Numbered from the stretch's first letter, positions 25,368 to 35,117 are shown. The stretch is 64,000 nt of DNA from Dyella sp. SG609 (GCF_012275375.1 NZ_JAAZQJ010000004.1:372001-436000); one strand, 5' to 3'. Notes: a model not told the origin generated them from the sequence alone. Translations and numbers: made by a program.

Positions 25368-28300
25368 TCAGAAGGCGACGTTCACCGTCAGTCGCGCCGA
25401 CTGATCCCGCGCATCGCTCGCAAACTGCCCGTGATACCCGAGATCCACCGTCACCGCGTGGCCGAGCGGGAAGCGCAACCCAAGATCCAGCACGCCCGCG
25501 TTGTTCGCCACCGGCAATCCATACACGTTGAAGCTGTCCGCACCGGCGACGAAGCGCTGGCGGCGCTCCGGCACCGTGTCGCCCCAGGCGTGCTGGTAGC
25601 CCACGCCGGCATAGGCGTGCAGGCCGCCCGGCCCCAGCTGCAGCGAGCCGCGCACGCCGCCGATGGCGGCGGTGAGATTGGACGAGCTGCCGTCGACGCT
25701 GAGTGCGGCGATGGTGCCGTGCTCGGTGAACGCATCGGTGCGCACGTGCACCTGGCTCAGGTTGACGTAGGGCTCCAGCGTGCCGCGGCCGAACTGGAAC
25801 ACGTAGCCGCCGTCCACGTAGGCCTGCGCGGTGTTGGCGTCGTAGCTGGCCTGCGCCGTGCCGGAGAACGGGCCGAAGGCCATGCGCCGCGTGGTGTCGA
25901 TCTTCTGCCACGCATAGGCCGCGCCGCCGCGCAGGCGGAAATTGCCCAGGTTCCAGCTGGCGTAGACACCGGCATAGTTGGCCTTCGCATGCGCCGTCGA
26001 ACCGAGTTCGCGCACGTTGAGGCTGTTCTGCCCGTGGCCGAGCACACCGCCCAGGCGCACGTCGCCGACTTCCGTGTCCGCGCCGATCAGCAGGCCGCTG
26101 CCGTTGGCGTTCATATCGTGCGCATTGCCGTCGCTGTCGTGGTCGCCCCAGTGGCCCCACAGCGAGCTCCACACCATGTTGCCGGCGCCCGTCGCGCCTT
26201 CGGCACTCTGGCCGCCGTAGTTCGCGCCCAGCAGATGGTTGTTGATGGCGTCGCGCACGTAGTGGCTGTCGTCGAACAGCGCGGTGGTGATGCTGCCGTG
26301 CATCTCGCCGGAGAGCTGGTCGAAGGCGTGGCGTGCGCTGTCGGGGTCCAGGCCGAGCAGGGCGTCGATCAGCGGCGAGCTCGGGTCCAGATGATCGAGC
26401 GCGCCGGCGGTGCTCTTCTGGTTCTTGGTGTCCGCCACGCTTTCGAAGCTGACGTCGTTGCGCTGCAGCGAGAGATTCACTGCATTGGCGGTGTAGCTGA
26501 GCAGCGGCGTGAGGAAGGTCAGGTTGGCGCTGACCGCGCCGAACTGCCCGCTCACGCCCTGTGCGGCGGTGAGGATGGTGTAGTCGGTGCGCGGCGCGTA
26601 ATTGCCCGGCTGCGCCAGTACCAGCACGCTGCCGCCGAGGATGGAGGCCGTGCCGCCGACCACGATGCGGCTGCTCTGGCCCTGCGGCGTGGCGCCCACC
26701 TGGTAGCTGGAGCCGGGATGGAACACCGCATTGCCGGTCACCGTGAGCGTGCCGGTGGTGTTGCCGGGAATCACCGTGCCGGACAGGTCCAGCCCGCCGA
26801 TGGTGCCGATGCCGCCGAGCGTGGCGCCGCCGTTCACCGTGACGTTGCTGCCCAGGGTGGCGCCGGGATGGCTGTTGTCGCCGACGATCAGCGTGCCGGC
26901 GGCGACGGTCGTGGCGCCCGACAATGGATTGACCGTGTCCAGCGTGAGCGTGCCGGCGCCGGATTTCAGCAGCGTACCGCTGCCGGACAGCGTGCCGTTG
27001 AACGTGCCGTCCGTGCCCTGGTTGAAGATCAGCGAGGCGTTGTCGGTGATATTGCCCTGCAGGCTGGTGCTGTCGCCCTGCAGTGCGCCCGCGCTGATCG
27101 TGGTGCCGCCGCTGTAGCTGTTCGCGCCGCTCAGTGTGAGCGTGCCGGCGCCGAGCTTGGTCACCGAGCCGGTGCCGCTGACGATGCCGGCGAAGGTGCC
27201 GTCCGCGCCCTGGTTGAAGATCAGCGAGGCGTTGTCGGTGATGTTGCCTTGCAGGCTGGTGGTGTCGCCCTGCAGCGCGCCGGCGCCGATGGTGGTGCCG
27301 CCGCTGTAGCTGTTCGCGCCGCTCAAGGTAAGCGTGCCGGCGCCGAGCTTGGTCAGCGAGCCGCTGCCGCTGACGGTGCCGGCAAACGTGCCGTCCGCGC
27401 CCTGGTTGAAGATCAGCGAGGCGTTGTCGGTGATGTTGCCTTGCAGGCTGGTGGTGTCGCCCTGCAGCGCGCCGGCGCTGATGGTGGTGCCGCCGCTGTA
27501 GGTATTCGCACCGCTCAGCGTCACCGTTCCCGCGCCGAGCTTGGTCAGCGAGCCGCTGCCGCTGACGATGCCGGCGAAGCTGCCATCCGTGCCCTGGTTG
27601 AAGATCAGCGAAGCGTTGTCGGTGATGTTGCCCTGCAGGCTGGTGGTATCGCCCTGCAGTGCGCCGGCGCTGATGGTGGTGCCGCCGCTGTAGCTGTTCG
27701 CACCGCTCAGCGTGACCGTGCCGGCGCCGAGTTTGGTGAGCGAACCGCTGCCGGCGATGGCGCCGGTGAAGGTGCCGTCCGTGCCCTGGTTGAAGATCAG
27801 CGACGCGTTGTCGGTGATGTTGCCCTGCAGGCTGCTCGTATCGCCTTGCAGCGCACCCGCGCTGATCGTCGTACCGCCGGTGTAGCTGCTGGCACCGCTG
27901 AGCGTCAGCGTTCCCGCACCGAGCTTGGTCACCGTGCCGGTGCCGGAGAGGCTGCCGGCGAACGTGCCGTTCGCACCCTGATCGAACACCAGCGCCGCGT
28001 TGTCGAGGATATTGCCCTGCAGGCTGGCCGCATCGCCCTGCAGCGTGCCCGCGCTGACCGTGGTGCCGCCGCTGTAGGTGTTCGCGCCGGTCAGCACCAG
28101 CGTGCCCGCGCCGAGCTTGCTCAGGCCGCCGGTGCCGCCGAGCGCCTGGTTGACGGTGAACACGTTGGCGGCATCGGCGATATCGAAACCGCCGCCCGGC
28201 GCGCCGAGCGTGATCGCGCGCGCGGTCGACTGGAATGCCGTGCCGGTCACCTGCAGGATGCCGCCTTCGAAATCCAGGCCCGCACTGGCGGCACCGAGGT

Positions 28301-31300
28301 TGGCATCGGTGCTGACCGACAAGGTGCCCGCGCTCAGCATGGTGCCCTGCGTGTAGGTGTTGGCGCCGCCGAGCACCAGGGTGCCGGCGCCGGTCTTGTT
28401 GAAGCCCAGGCCCGTCAGTGTGTTGTCGACCGTGGCCACCCACGCGGCACTTGCCGCGCTGCCGTCGCCGACGCGGATCTCGCTGAGCGCACCGGGCGTC
28501 GGCGCGACCAGGCCGAGCGCGTCGCCGACCAGGTGGAAGCCGTCGTTGGCGAACTGCATGCCCAGCGCCGTCACCGCGCCGCCGGTGTTGTCGACCGTGA
28601 CCGTGCCGGCGTCGCCGCCGAAGATGGCGAAGGCATCGGCCGGTTGGCGCGAGGAAGTCACCGCGCCCACGGCATCCGTCCAGTTCGCCTGCGGAACCGA
28701 CCAGATGCCGCTGCCGCCGCCCATGCGCGTGCTGTTGGCCAGGCCGTTGGCGTTCCAGAAATTCAAGGTCAGGCCGTTGGTGTTGATCAGGTTGATCTGC
28801 TTGCTGGCGGTGAGGTTCTGGATGGTGAAGCCCGAGGGCGGCGCGATGCCGTCATTGGTTTCGGTCAGCGTGCCGCCGTAGGTAAACAGGTTGTACAAGC
28901 CGGGGCCGAAGCCGCCGGCATCGATGGGATTGAGCGTGGCGCCGTTGATGGCGAGGTTGCCGTTGACCACCACGTTGTGGCCGGTGCCGGGCGTGGTGAA
29001 GTTCGGGCCGGGTGCGCCGAAGGAGAAGTCGAGCACGCTGCCTTGCGCCAGGGTGAGGTTGCTGTTCACCGTCAGCGAACCGGTGGGATTGCCCGGCGCG
29101 AGATGGCCGCCGTTCTGCACGGTGACGCTGCCGGCGACGGTGCCGAAGCCGCCGAGCGAAGCGCCGCTGGCCACGCTCACGTCGCCGCCGATGGAGGCAC
29201 CGGCATGCGCGGCATCGCCGACCGTCAGGCTGCCGCCCTGCACGGTGGTCAAGCCGGTGTAGGTGTTCACGCCGTTGAGCACGAGTGCGTTGGCGGTATT
29301 GGTCAGTCCACCGGTGCCCTGGATCACGCCATCGAAACTGCCGCCGCCGCTGCCGCCCACGCTGAGCGTGTTGGCGCCGAGATTGACGGTGCCGCCGGCG
29401 CCGGCCAGCGCGCCGATGGTCTTGTTGCCGCCGGCGGAGATATCGAAGGTGCCGCCCGCGCCCAGCGTCAGCGCGCTGCCGCCGGCGAGCGCGCCGCCCA
29501 CGCCCAGCGCCAGCGTGCCATTGAGGATGCTGGTGCCGCCGCTATAGGTGTTGGCGCCGGTGAGGGTTTGTGTGCCGCTGCCGTTGATCGTCACCGAGCC
29601 GGTGCCGCTGATGGTGCCGGCGAAGCTGCTGCTGCCGGCGGGTGCGAGAGTCAACGCGTTCGCGCCCAGCGCCACCGAACTGCCGGCCACGCCGGAGAGA
29701 TTGGCGAGGCTCTGCGCGCCGGCGGCGGAGAGATCGAGCGTGGCGCCCGGTGCTGCCAGGCTGACCGCGCCGCTGGGCGCAAGCGCGCCGCCGGCGCCCA
29801 GCGCCAGCGTGCCGGCGCCGACGGTGGTGCCGCCGGTGTAGGTGTTCACGCCGCTCAGGGTCAGCGTGCCGGCGCCTAGCTTGAGGATGCCGCCGGTGCC
29901 GCCGATGGTGCCGGCGAAGCTGCTGCCGGTCGCATCGCCCAGGGTCAGCGTGTTCGCACCCAGCGCGACCTGGGTGCCGGCCACACCGGACAGCGCGCCG
30001 ATGGTCCGGCTGGAGGTGGCGCCGCTGATGTCGAAGCCGCTGCCGGCATTGTTGAGCGCCACCGCGCCGGTGGCGGCGAGCGTGCCGGTCCCGCTGAGCG
30101 CCAGCGTGCCCGCATTGATCGCGGTGCCGCCGGTAAAGGTGTTGGCCCCAGCCAGGGTCAGCGTGCCTGCGCCTTGCTTGGCGATGCCGCCGGTGCCGCC
30201 GATCGCGCCGGCGAACGTGCTGTTGGCGCTGTCGCCGAGCGTGAGCGTGCGCGCGCCCAGTGCGATCGTGGTGCCGGTGCCGCCGCTCAGCATGCCGATG
30301 GTGCGATTGCCGCTGGCGCCGGAGATATCGAAGCCGGAACCTGCGTTCTGCAGATTGACCGCGCCGCCGGCCACCAGCGCGCCGTTGCCGCTGAGCGCGA
30401 GGGTGCCGGCGTTGATGGTGGTGCCGCCGGTGTAGGTCTCGGCGGCGCTCAGGCTCACCGTGCCCGCGCCGCTCTTGGTCAACGCACCGGTGCCGGACAG
30501 CACGCCGGACAAGGTGAAGTCGTTGCCGCCGGTGACGGTGAGGCCGCCGGCGTTGAGCAGCACCGCCTTGCTCAGCGTCGAGCCGGCGGTGCTGGCGGCG
30601 AGGCCGCCGCCATTGGAAGCGATGCTGGCAGCGCTGCCGAAGTTGGCGTCGGCGTCGAACTGCGCCACGCCGCCATTGAGCACGGCGTCGCCGCTGACCA
30701 GGGCGCCGGACAGGCTCCAGGTGCCGCTGTTCACGATCAGGTGCTGGAAATTGACGTAGGTGCCGGAGGCGGCGCTACCCGTGCCGGTGGCGCCGGAACC
30801 CGGCCCGGCCACCACGTTCTGCAAGGTCAGCGTGTTGTTGCCGCCAGCGCCGCCGTCGATCTGCCCGGTGGGCGCGAAGTTGAGATTGATGCCGAGCACG
30901 CCGAGCAGGTTCAGGCCCAGGCTGCCGCCGGCGTTGACGTTGGAGCCGGTCACCGCGGTGAAGGTATTGGTGCTGTTGGTGCCCATCGACACGCTGCCGC
31001 TGATGGTGCCGGCGTTGATGTACGTGTTGCCCGCGGCGGAGCTTTCGAACGCGGTGCGGCCGGTGACGGTGCCGGTGTTGGTGAAATTGACCTGCGCGCC
31101 GCCGTAGGCAGCCACCACCGGTGCATCGGAGCCGAGCAAGGTGACGCCGAGCAGGGCGGAGGAACCGATGCTGCCGGAGTTGGTAATGGTGGTGGTGCCG
31201 CCACCGCCATTGCGCACGGCCAGCGCCATGCCGGTGAGGTCGGCCAGGTTCAGGCCGAGCAGCCCGGTGGTGCCCTTCATCGTGCCCTGGTTGCTCACGG

Positions 31301-31802
31301 TCACGGTGCTGCCCGGAATGGAGGCGCCGAGATTCGGATTGCCGATCACCGTGCCCGAAGACAAGAGGCTGAGCAGTCCGAGCAGGGACGGATCGATGGT
31401 GCCGGCGTTGTTGAGCGTGGTGCCGTTGCCGGTCAGCGACATCGCGGTGCCGCCCAGGCCGAGCAGCACGCCGGTGGAGCCGCCGGCGTTGACGTTGACG
31501 GTGAGGTTGTCGGCGCTGCTGGCGTACGAAGGCGCCAGCGGATTGGCCGCGCCCGAGCAGGTGACGGTGGCGCCGTTGGTGGGATTGATCGGCGAGCAGG
31601 CGGCCATGGCCGATGGCGGCGGCACGGCGGCGCATGCGGCGAGGCAGGACAGCGCGAGCAGGCGGCGCGCGGGCAGGCGGCGCGTTCCTCCCGGCGGAAC
31701 CGCGGCGCATGGTGCATCAGCCAGTTCGGAGGCGACTTGACCGTGACCATCGAAAACCACACACAGCGTACGGTTCCAGACGAGCCGGTAAATGCGATTC
31801 AT
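25368..31802 (-). CDS. Giant autotransporter (type Va) with passenger-associated repeats
   Basis: A 2144-residue type V secreted protein. It opens with an extended signal peptide region (MNRIYRLVWNRTLCVVFDGH) that slows export, then LLALSCLAACAAVPPPSAMA. The passenger is a long beta-helix built of autotransporter-associated beta-strand repeats of the form GAGTLTLSGANTYSGGT, roughly 25 of them, with an N-terminal Gly/Asn/Thr-rich part. Six nearly identical 64-residue units lie at 26895-28046. The last ~290 residues are the autotransporter barrel (VWSSLWGHWGDHDSDGN, GGVLGHGQNSLNV, KANYAGVYASW, to RLTVNVAF with terminal Phe). No protease or lipase motif is visible in the passenger, so an adhesin or biofilm role is most likely. 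It appears monocistronic; its promoter should lie in 31803-32160. Confidence 0.93.
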   Translation of the reverse strand: MNRIYRLVWNRTLCVVFDGHGQVASELADAPCAAVPPGGTRRLPARRLLALSCLAACAAVPPPSAMAACSPINPTNGATVTCSGAANPLAPSYASSADNLTVNVNAGGSTGVLLGLGGTAMSLTGNGTTLNNAGTIDPSLLGLLSLLSSGTVIGNPNLGASIPGSTVTVSNQGTMKGTTGLLGLNLADLTGMALAVRNGGGGTTTITNSGSIGSSALLGVTLLGSDAPVVAAYGGAQVNFTNTGTVTGRTAFESSAAGNTYINAGTISGSVSMGTNSTNTFTAVTGSNVNAGGSLGLNLLGVLGINLNFAPTGQIDGGAGGNNTLTLQNVVAGPGSGATGTGSAASGTYVNFQHLIVNSGTWSLSGALVSGDAVLNGGVAQFDADANFGSAASIASNGGGLAASTAGSTLSKAVLLNAGGLTVTGGNDFTLSGVLSGTGALTKSGAGTVSLSAAETYTGGTTINAGTLALSGNGALVAGGAVNLQNAGSGFDISGASGNRTIGMLSGGTGTTIALGARTLTLGDSANSTFAGAIGGTGGIAKQGAGTLTLAGANTFTGGTAINAGTLALSGTGTLAATGAVALNNAGSGFDISGATSSRTIGALSGVAGTQVALGANTLTLGDATGSSFAGTIGGTGGILKLGAGTLTLSGVNTYTGGTTVGAGTLALGAGGALAPSGAVSLAAPGATLDLSAAGAQSLANLSGVAGSSVALGANALTLAPAGSSSFAGTISGTGSVTINGSGTQTLTGANTYSGGTSILNGTLALGVGGALAGGSALTLGAGGTFDISAGGNKTIGALAGAGGTVNLGANTLSVGGSGGGSFDGVIQGTGGLTNTANALVLNGVNTYTGLTTVQGGSLTVGDAAHAGASIGGDVSVASGASLGGFGTVAGSVTVQNGGHLAPGNPTGSLTVNSNLTLAQGSVLDFSFGAPGPNFTTPGTGHNVVVNGNLAINGATLNPIDAGGFGPGLYNLFTYGGTLTETNDGIAPPSGFTIQNLTASKQINLINTNGLTLNFWNANGLANSTRMGGGSGIWSVPQANWTDAVGAVTSSRQPADAFAIFGGDAGTVTVDNTGGAVTALGMQFANDGFHLVGDALGLVAPTPGALSEIRVGDGSAASAAWVATVDNTLTGLGFNKTGAGTLVLGGANTYTQGTMLSAGTLSVSTDANLGAASAGLDFEGGILQVTGTAFQSTARAITLGAPGGGFDIADAANVFTVNQALGGTGGLSKLGAGTLVLTGANTYSGGTTVSAGTLQGDAASLQGNILDNAALVFDQGANGTFAGSLSGTGTVTKLGAGTLTLSGASSYTGGTTISAGALQGDTSSLQGNITDNASLIFNQGTDGTFTGAIAGSGSLTKLGAGTVTLSGANSYSGGTTISAGALQGDTTSLQGNITDNASLIFNQGTDGSFAGIVSGSGSLTKLGAGTVTLSGANTYSGGTTISAGALQGDTTSLQGNITDNASLIFNQGADGTFAGTVSGSGSLTKLGAGTLTLSGANSYSGGTTIGAGALQGDTTSLQGNITDNASLIFNQGADGTFAGIVSGTGSVTKLGAGTLTLSGANSYSGGTTISAGALQGDSTSLQGNITDNASLIFNQGTDGTFNGTLSGSGTLLKSGAGTLTLDTVNPLSGATTVAAGTLIVGDNSHPGATLGSNVTVNGGATLGGIGTIGGLDLSGTVIPGNTTGTLTVTGNAVFHPGSSYQVGATPQGQSSRIVVGGTASILGGSVLVLAQPGNYAPRTDYTILTAAQGVSGQFGAVSANLTFLTPLLSYTANAVNLSLQRNDVSFESVADTKNQKSTAGALDHLDPSSPLIDALLGLDPDSARHAFDQLSGEMHGSITTALFDDSHYVRDAINNHLLGANYGGQSAEGATGAGNMVWSSLWGHWGDHDSDGNAHDMNANGSGLLIGADTEVGDVRLGGVLGHGQNSLNVRELGSTAHAKANYAGVYASWNLGNFRLRGGAAYAWQKIDTTRRMAFGPFSGTAQASYDANTAQAYVDGGYVFQFGRGTLEPYVNLSQVHVRTDAFTEHGTIAALSVDGSSSNLTAAIGGVRGSLQLGPGGLHAYAGVGYQHAWGDTVPERRQRFVAGADSFNVYGLPVANNAGVLDLGLRFPLGHAVTVDLGYHGQFASDARDQSARLTVNVAF
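26895..28046 (-). repeat. Six tandem 192-bp repeats in the autotransporter passenger
   Basis: Six in-frame units of exactly 64 codons, each starting (A/T)LQGD..SLQGN and ending GGTT.(S/G)AG. The four inner units differ at only a few residues (TDGSFAGIVSGSGS against ADGTFAGTVSGSGS), while the first and last are more diverged, the pattern expected of unequal crossing-over. Copy number could vary between strains and change passenger length without shifting the frame. Confidence 0.92.
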
Positions 31803-32165
31803 GTTGTACCCCTGTCGAGTGAGCCGGTGCCGGGCGGCTGTACTGCGTGTTGACGGGGCTCTCCTATGAGCCCCGGACGTGCAGCACGCGCATTCGCGGA
31901 CGGTGCCGGACGGGCCGGCGGTCGCTGCGGTGCGCGTGAAAGGGGGTGGCTGGAATCAGCCGGTAAGGTTCAGTGCGGCGAGGTGTAGCGGGGCGGAGCG
32001 TCGTTCCACAAAGCGATGACCATCTGACACCTCCTGTGCAATGGACCGGGACGAACTGCGCTGGTCTGCCGTGGCGATCGCGCCCCCTGTGGATGCGATG
32101 CCCCGGCGATTCTATGGGGGCCAAATGTTGAATGGCGGTGAAAATACGCCCGGCCGGAGAAAAAT
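31803..32165. other. Gap upstream of the autotransporter; no gene seen
   Basis: This ~360-bp stretch should carry the autotransporter promoter and leader (reading leftwards). I see no frame with protein character, no RNA gene and no clear -35/-10 pair that I would defend. There is a weak ribosome binding site (AGGGGTACAAC) just before the autotransporter ATG at 31802. Confidence 0.5.
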
Positions 32166-32261
32166 GAAACGGGGTGTCAAGGCACGCCGGCGTTCCAACA
32201 GAAACGGGGCGCCAAGGCGCCCGGCGTTCCAAAAGAAACGGGGCGCCAAGGCGCCCCGTTT
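32166..32261 (-). terminator. Triplicated terminator downstream of the lipoprotein gene
   Basis: Three tandem units begin at 32166, 32201 and 32235 (period 34-35 bp), each gaaacggggygycaaggcrcsc, spaced by ggcgttccaa. The unit nearest the lipoprotein gene is a perfect 12-bp hairpin (aaacggggcgcc 32236-32247, ggcgccccgttt 32250-32261); the middle unit keeps ggcgcc pairing, and the outer one has decayed. Read on the minus strand each stem is followed by T-rich sequence (TTTCTTTT, TTTCATTTT). The strong stem would also stop a rightward transcript. Confidence 0.8.
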
Positions 32262-32288
32262 GTTCTCGAATCGCCGGTGGATGGCGAA

Positions 32289-34061
32289 TTACTTCAGCTC
32301 GGTCTGCGTGGTCATCACCATGCCGCCGGCTTCCACGTGCACCTCGCCGCTGATCGACTTGATGCGCTCGGCCTGCTGGCGCATGGTCTCGAACTGCGCC
32401 TTGGCGCGTTCGGCCGCGGCCTGGGCCTTGGCGGTCTCTTCCTTGTTGGCGTCGTCGCCGTCCTCGTGGTTCATGGAATCGGTCAGCTCCTTGAGGCGGT
32501 CCGACTTCTCTTCCATGGCCTTGATCCAGGACACGTACATGTCGCCGCTCAGGTGCACGCGGCCCATCTGGCCGGCGTCGCCGGTGGGGGCCTTGAGCAT
32601 GGCGCCGAGCTTGGCGTCCTGGCCTTCGCCGATGGCCATGGCCAGGGCCTTGTCGCCCATCGCCAGCCATACCGGCTGGCCGAGCGCGGCGGTCATGTCC
32701 GGCGGCAGCGCCACCGGCTTGCCGTCGGGCGTGAGCTTGAGCTGGGCCAGGGCCGGCGAGGCCATGCTGCCCATCGCGGCCAGGCCGGCCGGATTGGTGG
32801 TGCCGACCAGCACGCGGCCGGTGAACTTCGGCGTGGCGCTGCTGGCATCGAAGCTGTCCAGCGACACGCGCAGGCCCAGCAGGTCGCCGAACGGCGGCAT
32901 CGCGGCCTGCTGCGCCACCTGGCCCAGCTTGGCGAAGCCTTCGTTGAGGTTGGCCAGCGAGGCGCAGCCGAACGGCTTGGCGGCCACGGCCTCGGCCTGG
33001 GCCGCCCAGAACGTGCGCAGCGTGCCGACCGGCAGGGCCAGGCTCATGTCCATCGGCGCGTCGGCGGCCACGCCCAGGCCCGGCAGCTCGACCTTGAGGC
33101 CGGTGAAGGCCTTGGTCACGTCGTCGGCCAGGGCCACGTCCCAGCGCAGGTCCTGGTGCTTGGGATCGAGCTTGGTGTAGCCGAAGCTCATCGCCGGTAC
33201 GCGGCCGGCGATGCGCACGGCGTCGGCTTCGCAGGCCGGCGAGATGCCCGGCTGGGTCGCCACCGGCTCGCCGGTCTTGGCCGATTCGGCCTGCTGGTGC
33301 GCCTTGTACATGGCGGCGAACAGCGGGTCCTTGCCGCTGGCGGCCAGCGGCAGCAGGCGGGCGAGGTCGACCTGGCCCACGGCCCAGGGCTTGTAGCCCT
33401 TGTCCTTGGCCAGCTGTTCCAGGCGGCCGTCGTCCTGCAGGTTCTTGGCCGGGCGGTCCAGGCCCAGCGCCTGGCGCAGCAGCGGCTGCGGTGCGTCGGC
33501 CGGCAGCACCGCGGCCACCGCCTGCTTGCCGACCACGGCCAGGATCACCTGGGTGCCGGCCTCGGCGGAGGCATGCTTGCGGTAGGTGACGCCGCCTTCG
33601 GTGGCGGTGTCGAGCTTCTTGCCGTAGGCGGTTTCCAGGCGGCCGATGAAGGCGTCGAAGGCCTTGCCGTCGGCCAGTTCGAAGCGCATCACCGGGGCCA
33701 GCCCCAAGCCGTAGATGGCCGAATGGCCCTTCATGTTCACGCCGACGTTCTGCGCGAACGCCCCGATGCTCTTGCCGTCGAGTTCGGCGATGAAGGCCTT
33801 GAGCAGGTTGGCCGTGTCGGCGTCCTTCTCCTTCAGGTCCTCGGCGGCGGCCTTCAGCTGGGCCAGCTGGCCCGGCAGCTGGGCGTCGGCCTGCGCGATC
33901 AGCGCATTGCGGGTGTCCTCGTCCAGCACCTCCAGGTTGGCCACCACGTACGGCGTATCCGCCGGTACGAAGGCCAGCGGGGCGTCCTTGTCCTTGTGGC
34001 CGCAGGCCGCCAGCAGCACGCCGGCGACAGCCAGCGCCAGGTAGCGCTTACTCACTCGCAT
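32289..34061 (-). CDS. Large lipoprotein of unknown function
   Basis: A 590-residue exported lipoprotein that I do not recognise. The start is the ATG at 34059-34061 with AGGGAATCGAC upstream. The signal peptide ends in a lipobox, VLLAACGH, giving Cys20 as the lipidated residue; Gly at +2 suggests outer-membrane sorting. The mature part begins HKDKDAPLAFVPADTPYVVANLE, a phrase seen in large proteobacterial lipoproteins, and continues with alternating helix and beta segments (SFGYTKLDPKHQDLRWDVAL, GRVLVGTTNPAGLAAM). The C-terminal ~90 residues are a charged coiled coil (KAMEEKSDRLKELTDSMNHE ... AKAQAAAERAKAQFETM). It has no close partner: pyrB ends 126 bp upstream on the same strand. Confidence 0.75.
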   Translation of the reverse strand: MRVSKRYLALAVAGVLLAACGHKDKDAPLAFVPADTPYVVANLEVLDEDTRNALIAQADAQLPGQLAQLKAAAEDLKEKDADTANLLKAFIAELDGKSIGAFAQNVGVNMKGHSAIYGLGLAPVMRFELADGKAFDAFIGRLETAYGKKLDTATEGGVTYRKHASAEAGTQVILAVVGKQAVAAVLPADAPQPLLRQALGLDRPAKNLQDDGRLEQLAKDKGYKPWAVGQVDLARLLPLAASGKDPLFAAMYKAHQQAESAKTGEPVATQPGISPACEADAVRIAGRVPAMSFGYTKLDPKHQDLRWDVALADDVTKAFTGLKVELPGLGVAADAPMDMSLALPVGTLRTFWAAQAEAVAAKPFGCASLANLNEGFAKLGQVAQQAAMPPFGDLLGLRVSLDSFDASSATPKFTGRVLVGTTNPAGLAAMGSMASPALAQLKLTPDGKPVALPPDMTAALGQPVWLAMGDKALAMAIGEGQDAKLGAMLKAPTGDAGQMGRVHLSGDMYVSWIKAMEEKSDRLKELTDSMNHEDGDDANKEETAKAQAAAERAKAQFETMRQQAERIKSISGEVHVEAGGMVMTTQTELK

Positions 34062-34187
34062 GTCGATTCCCTGAGATAGATAGAAGAAGGTGTAGCGCCG
34101 CGCATTATGCCCGTTTCGCCCGGCACTTGCGGGCGAAACAGTGGGCATTCCCGGGCGTTCGGGGAGGGGCGGCGCCCTACGCGGGGC

Positions 34188-35117
34188 TTACGGGCGCGCC
34201 AGCATCTCGGCCAGCACGGCCATGCGCACGAACACGCCGTTGCCGACCTGCTCCAGGATGCGCGACTGCGCCCCGTCGGCCACCTCGGAGCTGATCTCGA
34301 TGCCGCGGTTGAGCGGGCCCGGGTGCATCACCAGGGCATTGCGCGCGGCGCGCGCCAGGCGGCGCGCGTCCAGGCCGTAGCGCTTGAAGTAGTCGGCCTC
34401 GTCCTGCAGGTCGGTGGCGGCCATGCGCTCCTTCTGCAGGCGCAGCATGATCACCACGTCGGCGCCTTCCACCGCCTGGTCGAAATCGGTGAAGCGCTGG
34501 CAGTGCGGCATCTCGTGCTCGGTGGGCATGAGCGCGGCCGGGGCGCACAGGCGGATGTCGCGCACGCCCAGCGCGGCCAGCGCGTGCACGTCCGAGCGCG
34601 CCACGCGCGAGTGCTTCACGTCGCCGCAGATCACCACGCCCAGGTTCTCGAACTCCGGCCGGTGCTGGCGGATGGTCAGCATGTCCAGCAGGCCCTGGGT
34701 GGGGTGGGCGCGGTTGCCGTCGCCGGCATTGACCACCGACACGCCGCTCATGGCGTGGCGCACCAGCTCGTCCGGCGTGCCGGAGATCTTGTGGCGCACG
34801 ATGATCGCGTCCAGGTGCATGGCTTCCAGCGTGTGCAGGGTGTCGTACAGCTCCTCGCCCTTGCTGGTGGAGGAGAAGCCGATGTCGAAGTTGATGACGT
34901 CGGCGCCGAGCCGGCGCGCGGCCAGCTCGAACGAGGTGCGCGTGCGCGTGGACGGCTCGAAGAACAGGTTCAGGATGGTGCGCCCGCCCAGCAGGTCCAG
35001 CTTGCGCGTGCCGTGCGCGCAGGCGTCGCGCATGGCGACGGCGCGGTCGAGCAGGCGCTCGATGGTGGCGCGCGGCATGTTTTCGAGCGTGGTGAGGTGG
35101 CGCAGGCGAGGTGTCAT
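34188..35117 (-). CDS. pyrB: Aspartate carbamoyltransferase catalytic subunit
   Basis: Condenses carbamoyl phosphate with aspartate in pyrimidine synthesis. The 309-residue protein has the carbamoyl-phosphate loop FFEPSTRTRTSFELAARRLG near residue 50, SSTSKGEELYDTLHTLE (the 80s loop), IVRHKISGTPDELV, NAGDGNRAHPTQGLLDMLTI, and the aspartate-binding MLRLQKERM (240s loop) and MHPGPLNRGIEI. The ATG at 35115-35117 overlaps the ruvX stop by four bases. It ends the gshB-tonB-algH-ruvX-pyrB operon. No pyrI or inactive dihydroorotase gene follows, so the holoenzyme type is not apparent from this window. Confidence 0.96.
   Translation of the reverse strand: MTPRLRHLTTLENMPRATIERLLDRAVAMRDACAHGTRKLDLLGGRTILNLFFEPSTRTRTSFELAARRLGADVINFDIGFSSTSKGEELYDTLHTLEAMHLDAIIVRHKISGTPDELVRHAMSGVSVVNAGDGNRAHPTQGLLDMLTIRQHRPEFENLGVVICGDVKHSRVARSDVHALAALGVRDIRLCAPAALMPTEHEMPHCQRFTDFDQAVEGADVVIMLRLQKERMAATDLQDEADYFKRYGLDARRLARAARNALVMHPGPLNRGIEISSEVADGAQSRILEQVGNGVFVRMAVLAEMLARP

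Noticed and set aside
25431-31853. Very long plus-strand open frames opposite the autotransporter
   Set aside because: They mirror the repeats of the autotransporter; they have Gly/Ala/Val-rich translations without domains or ribosome binding sites and come from high GC and absence of stop codons on the complementary strand.
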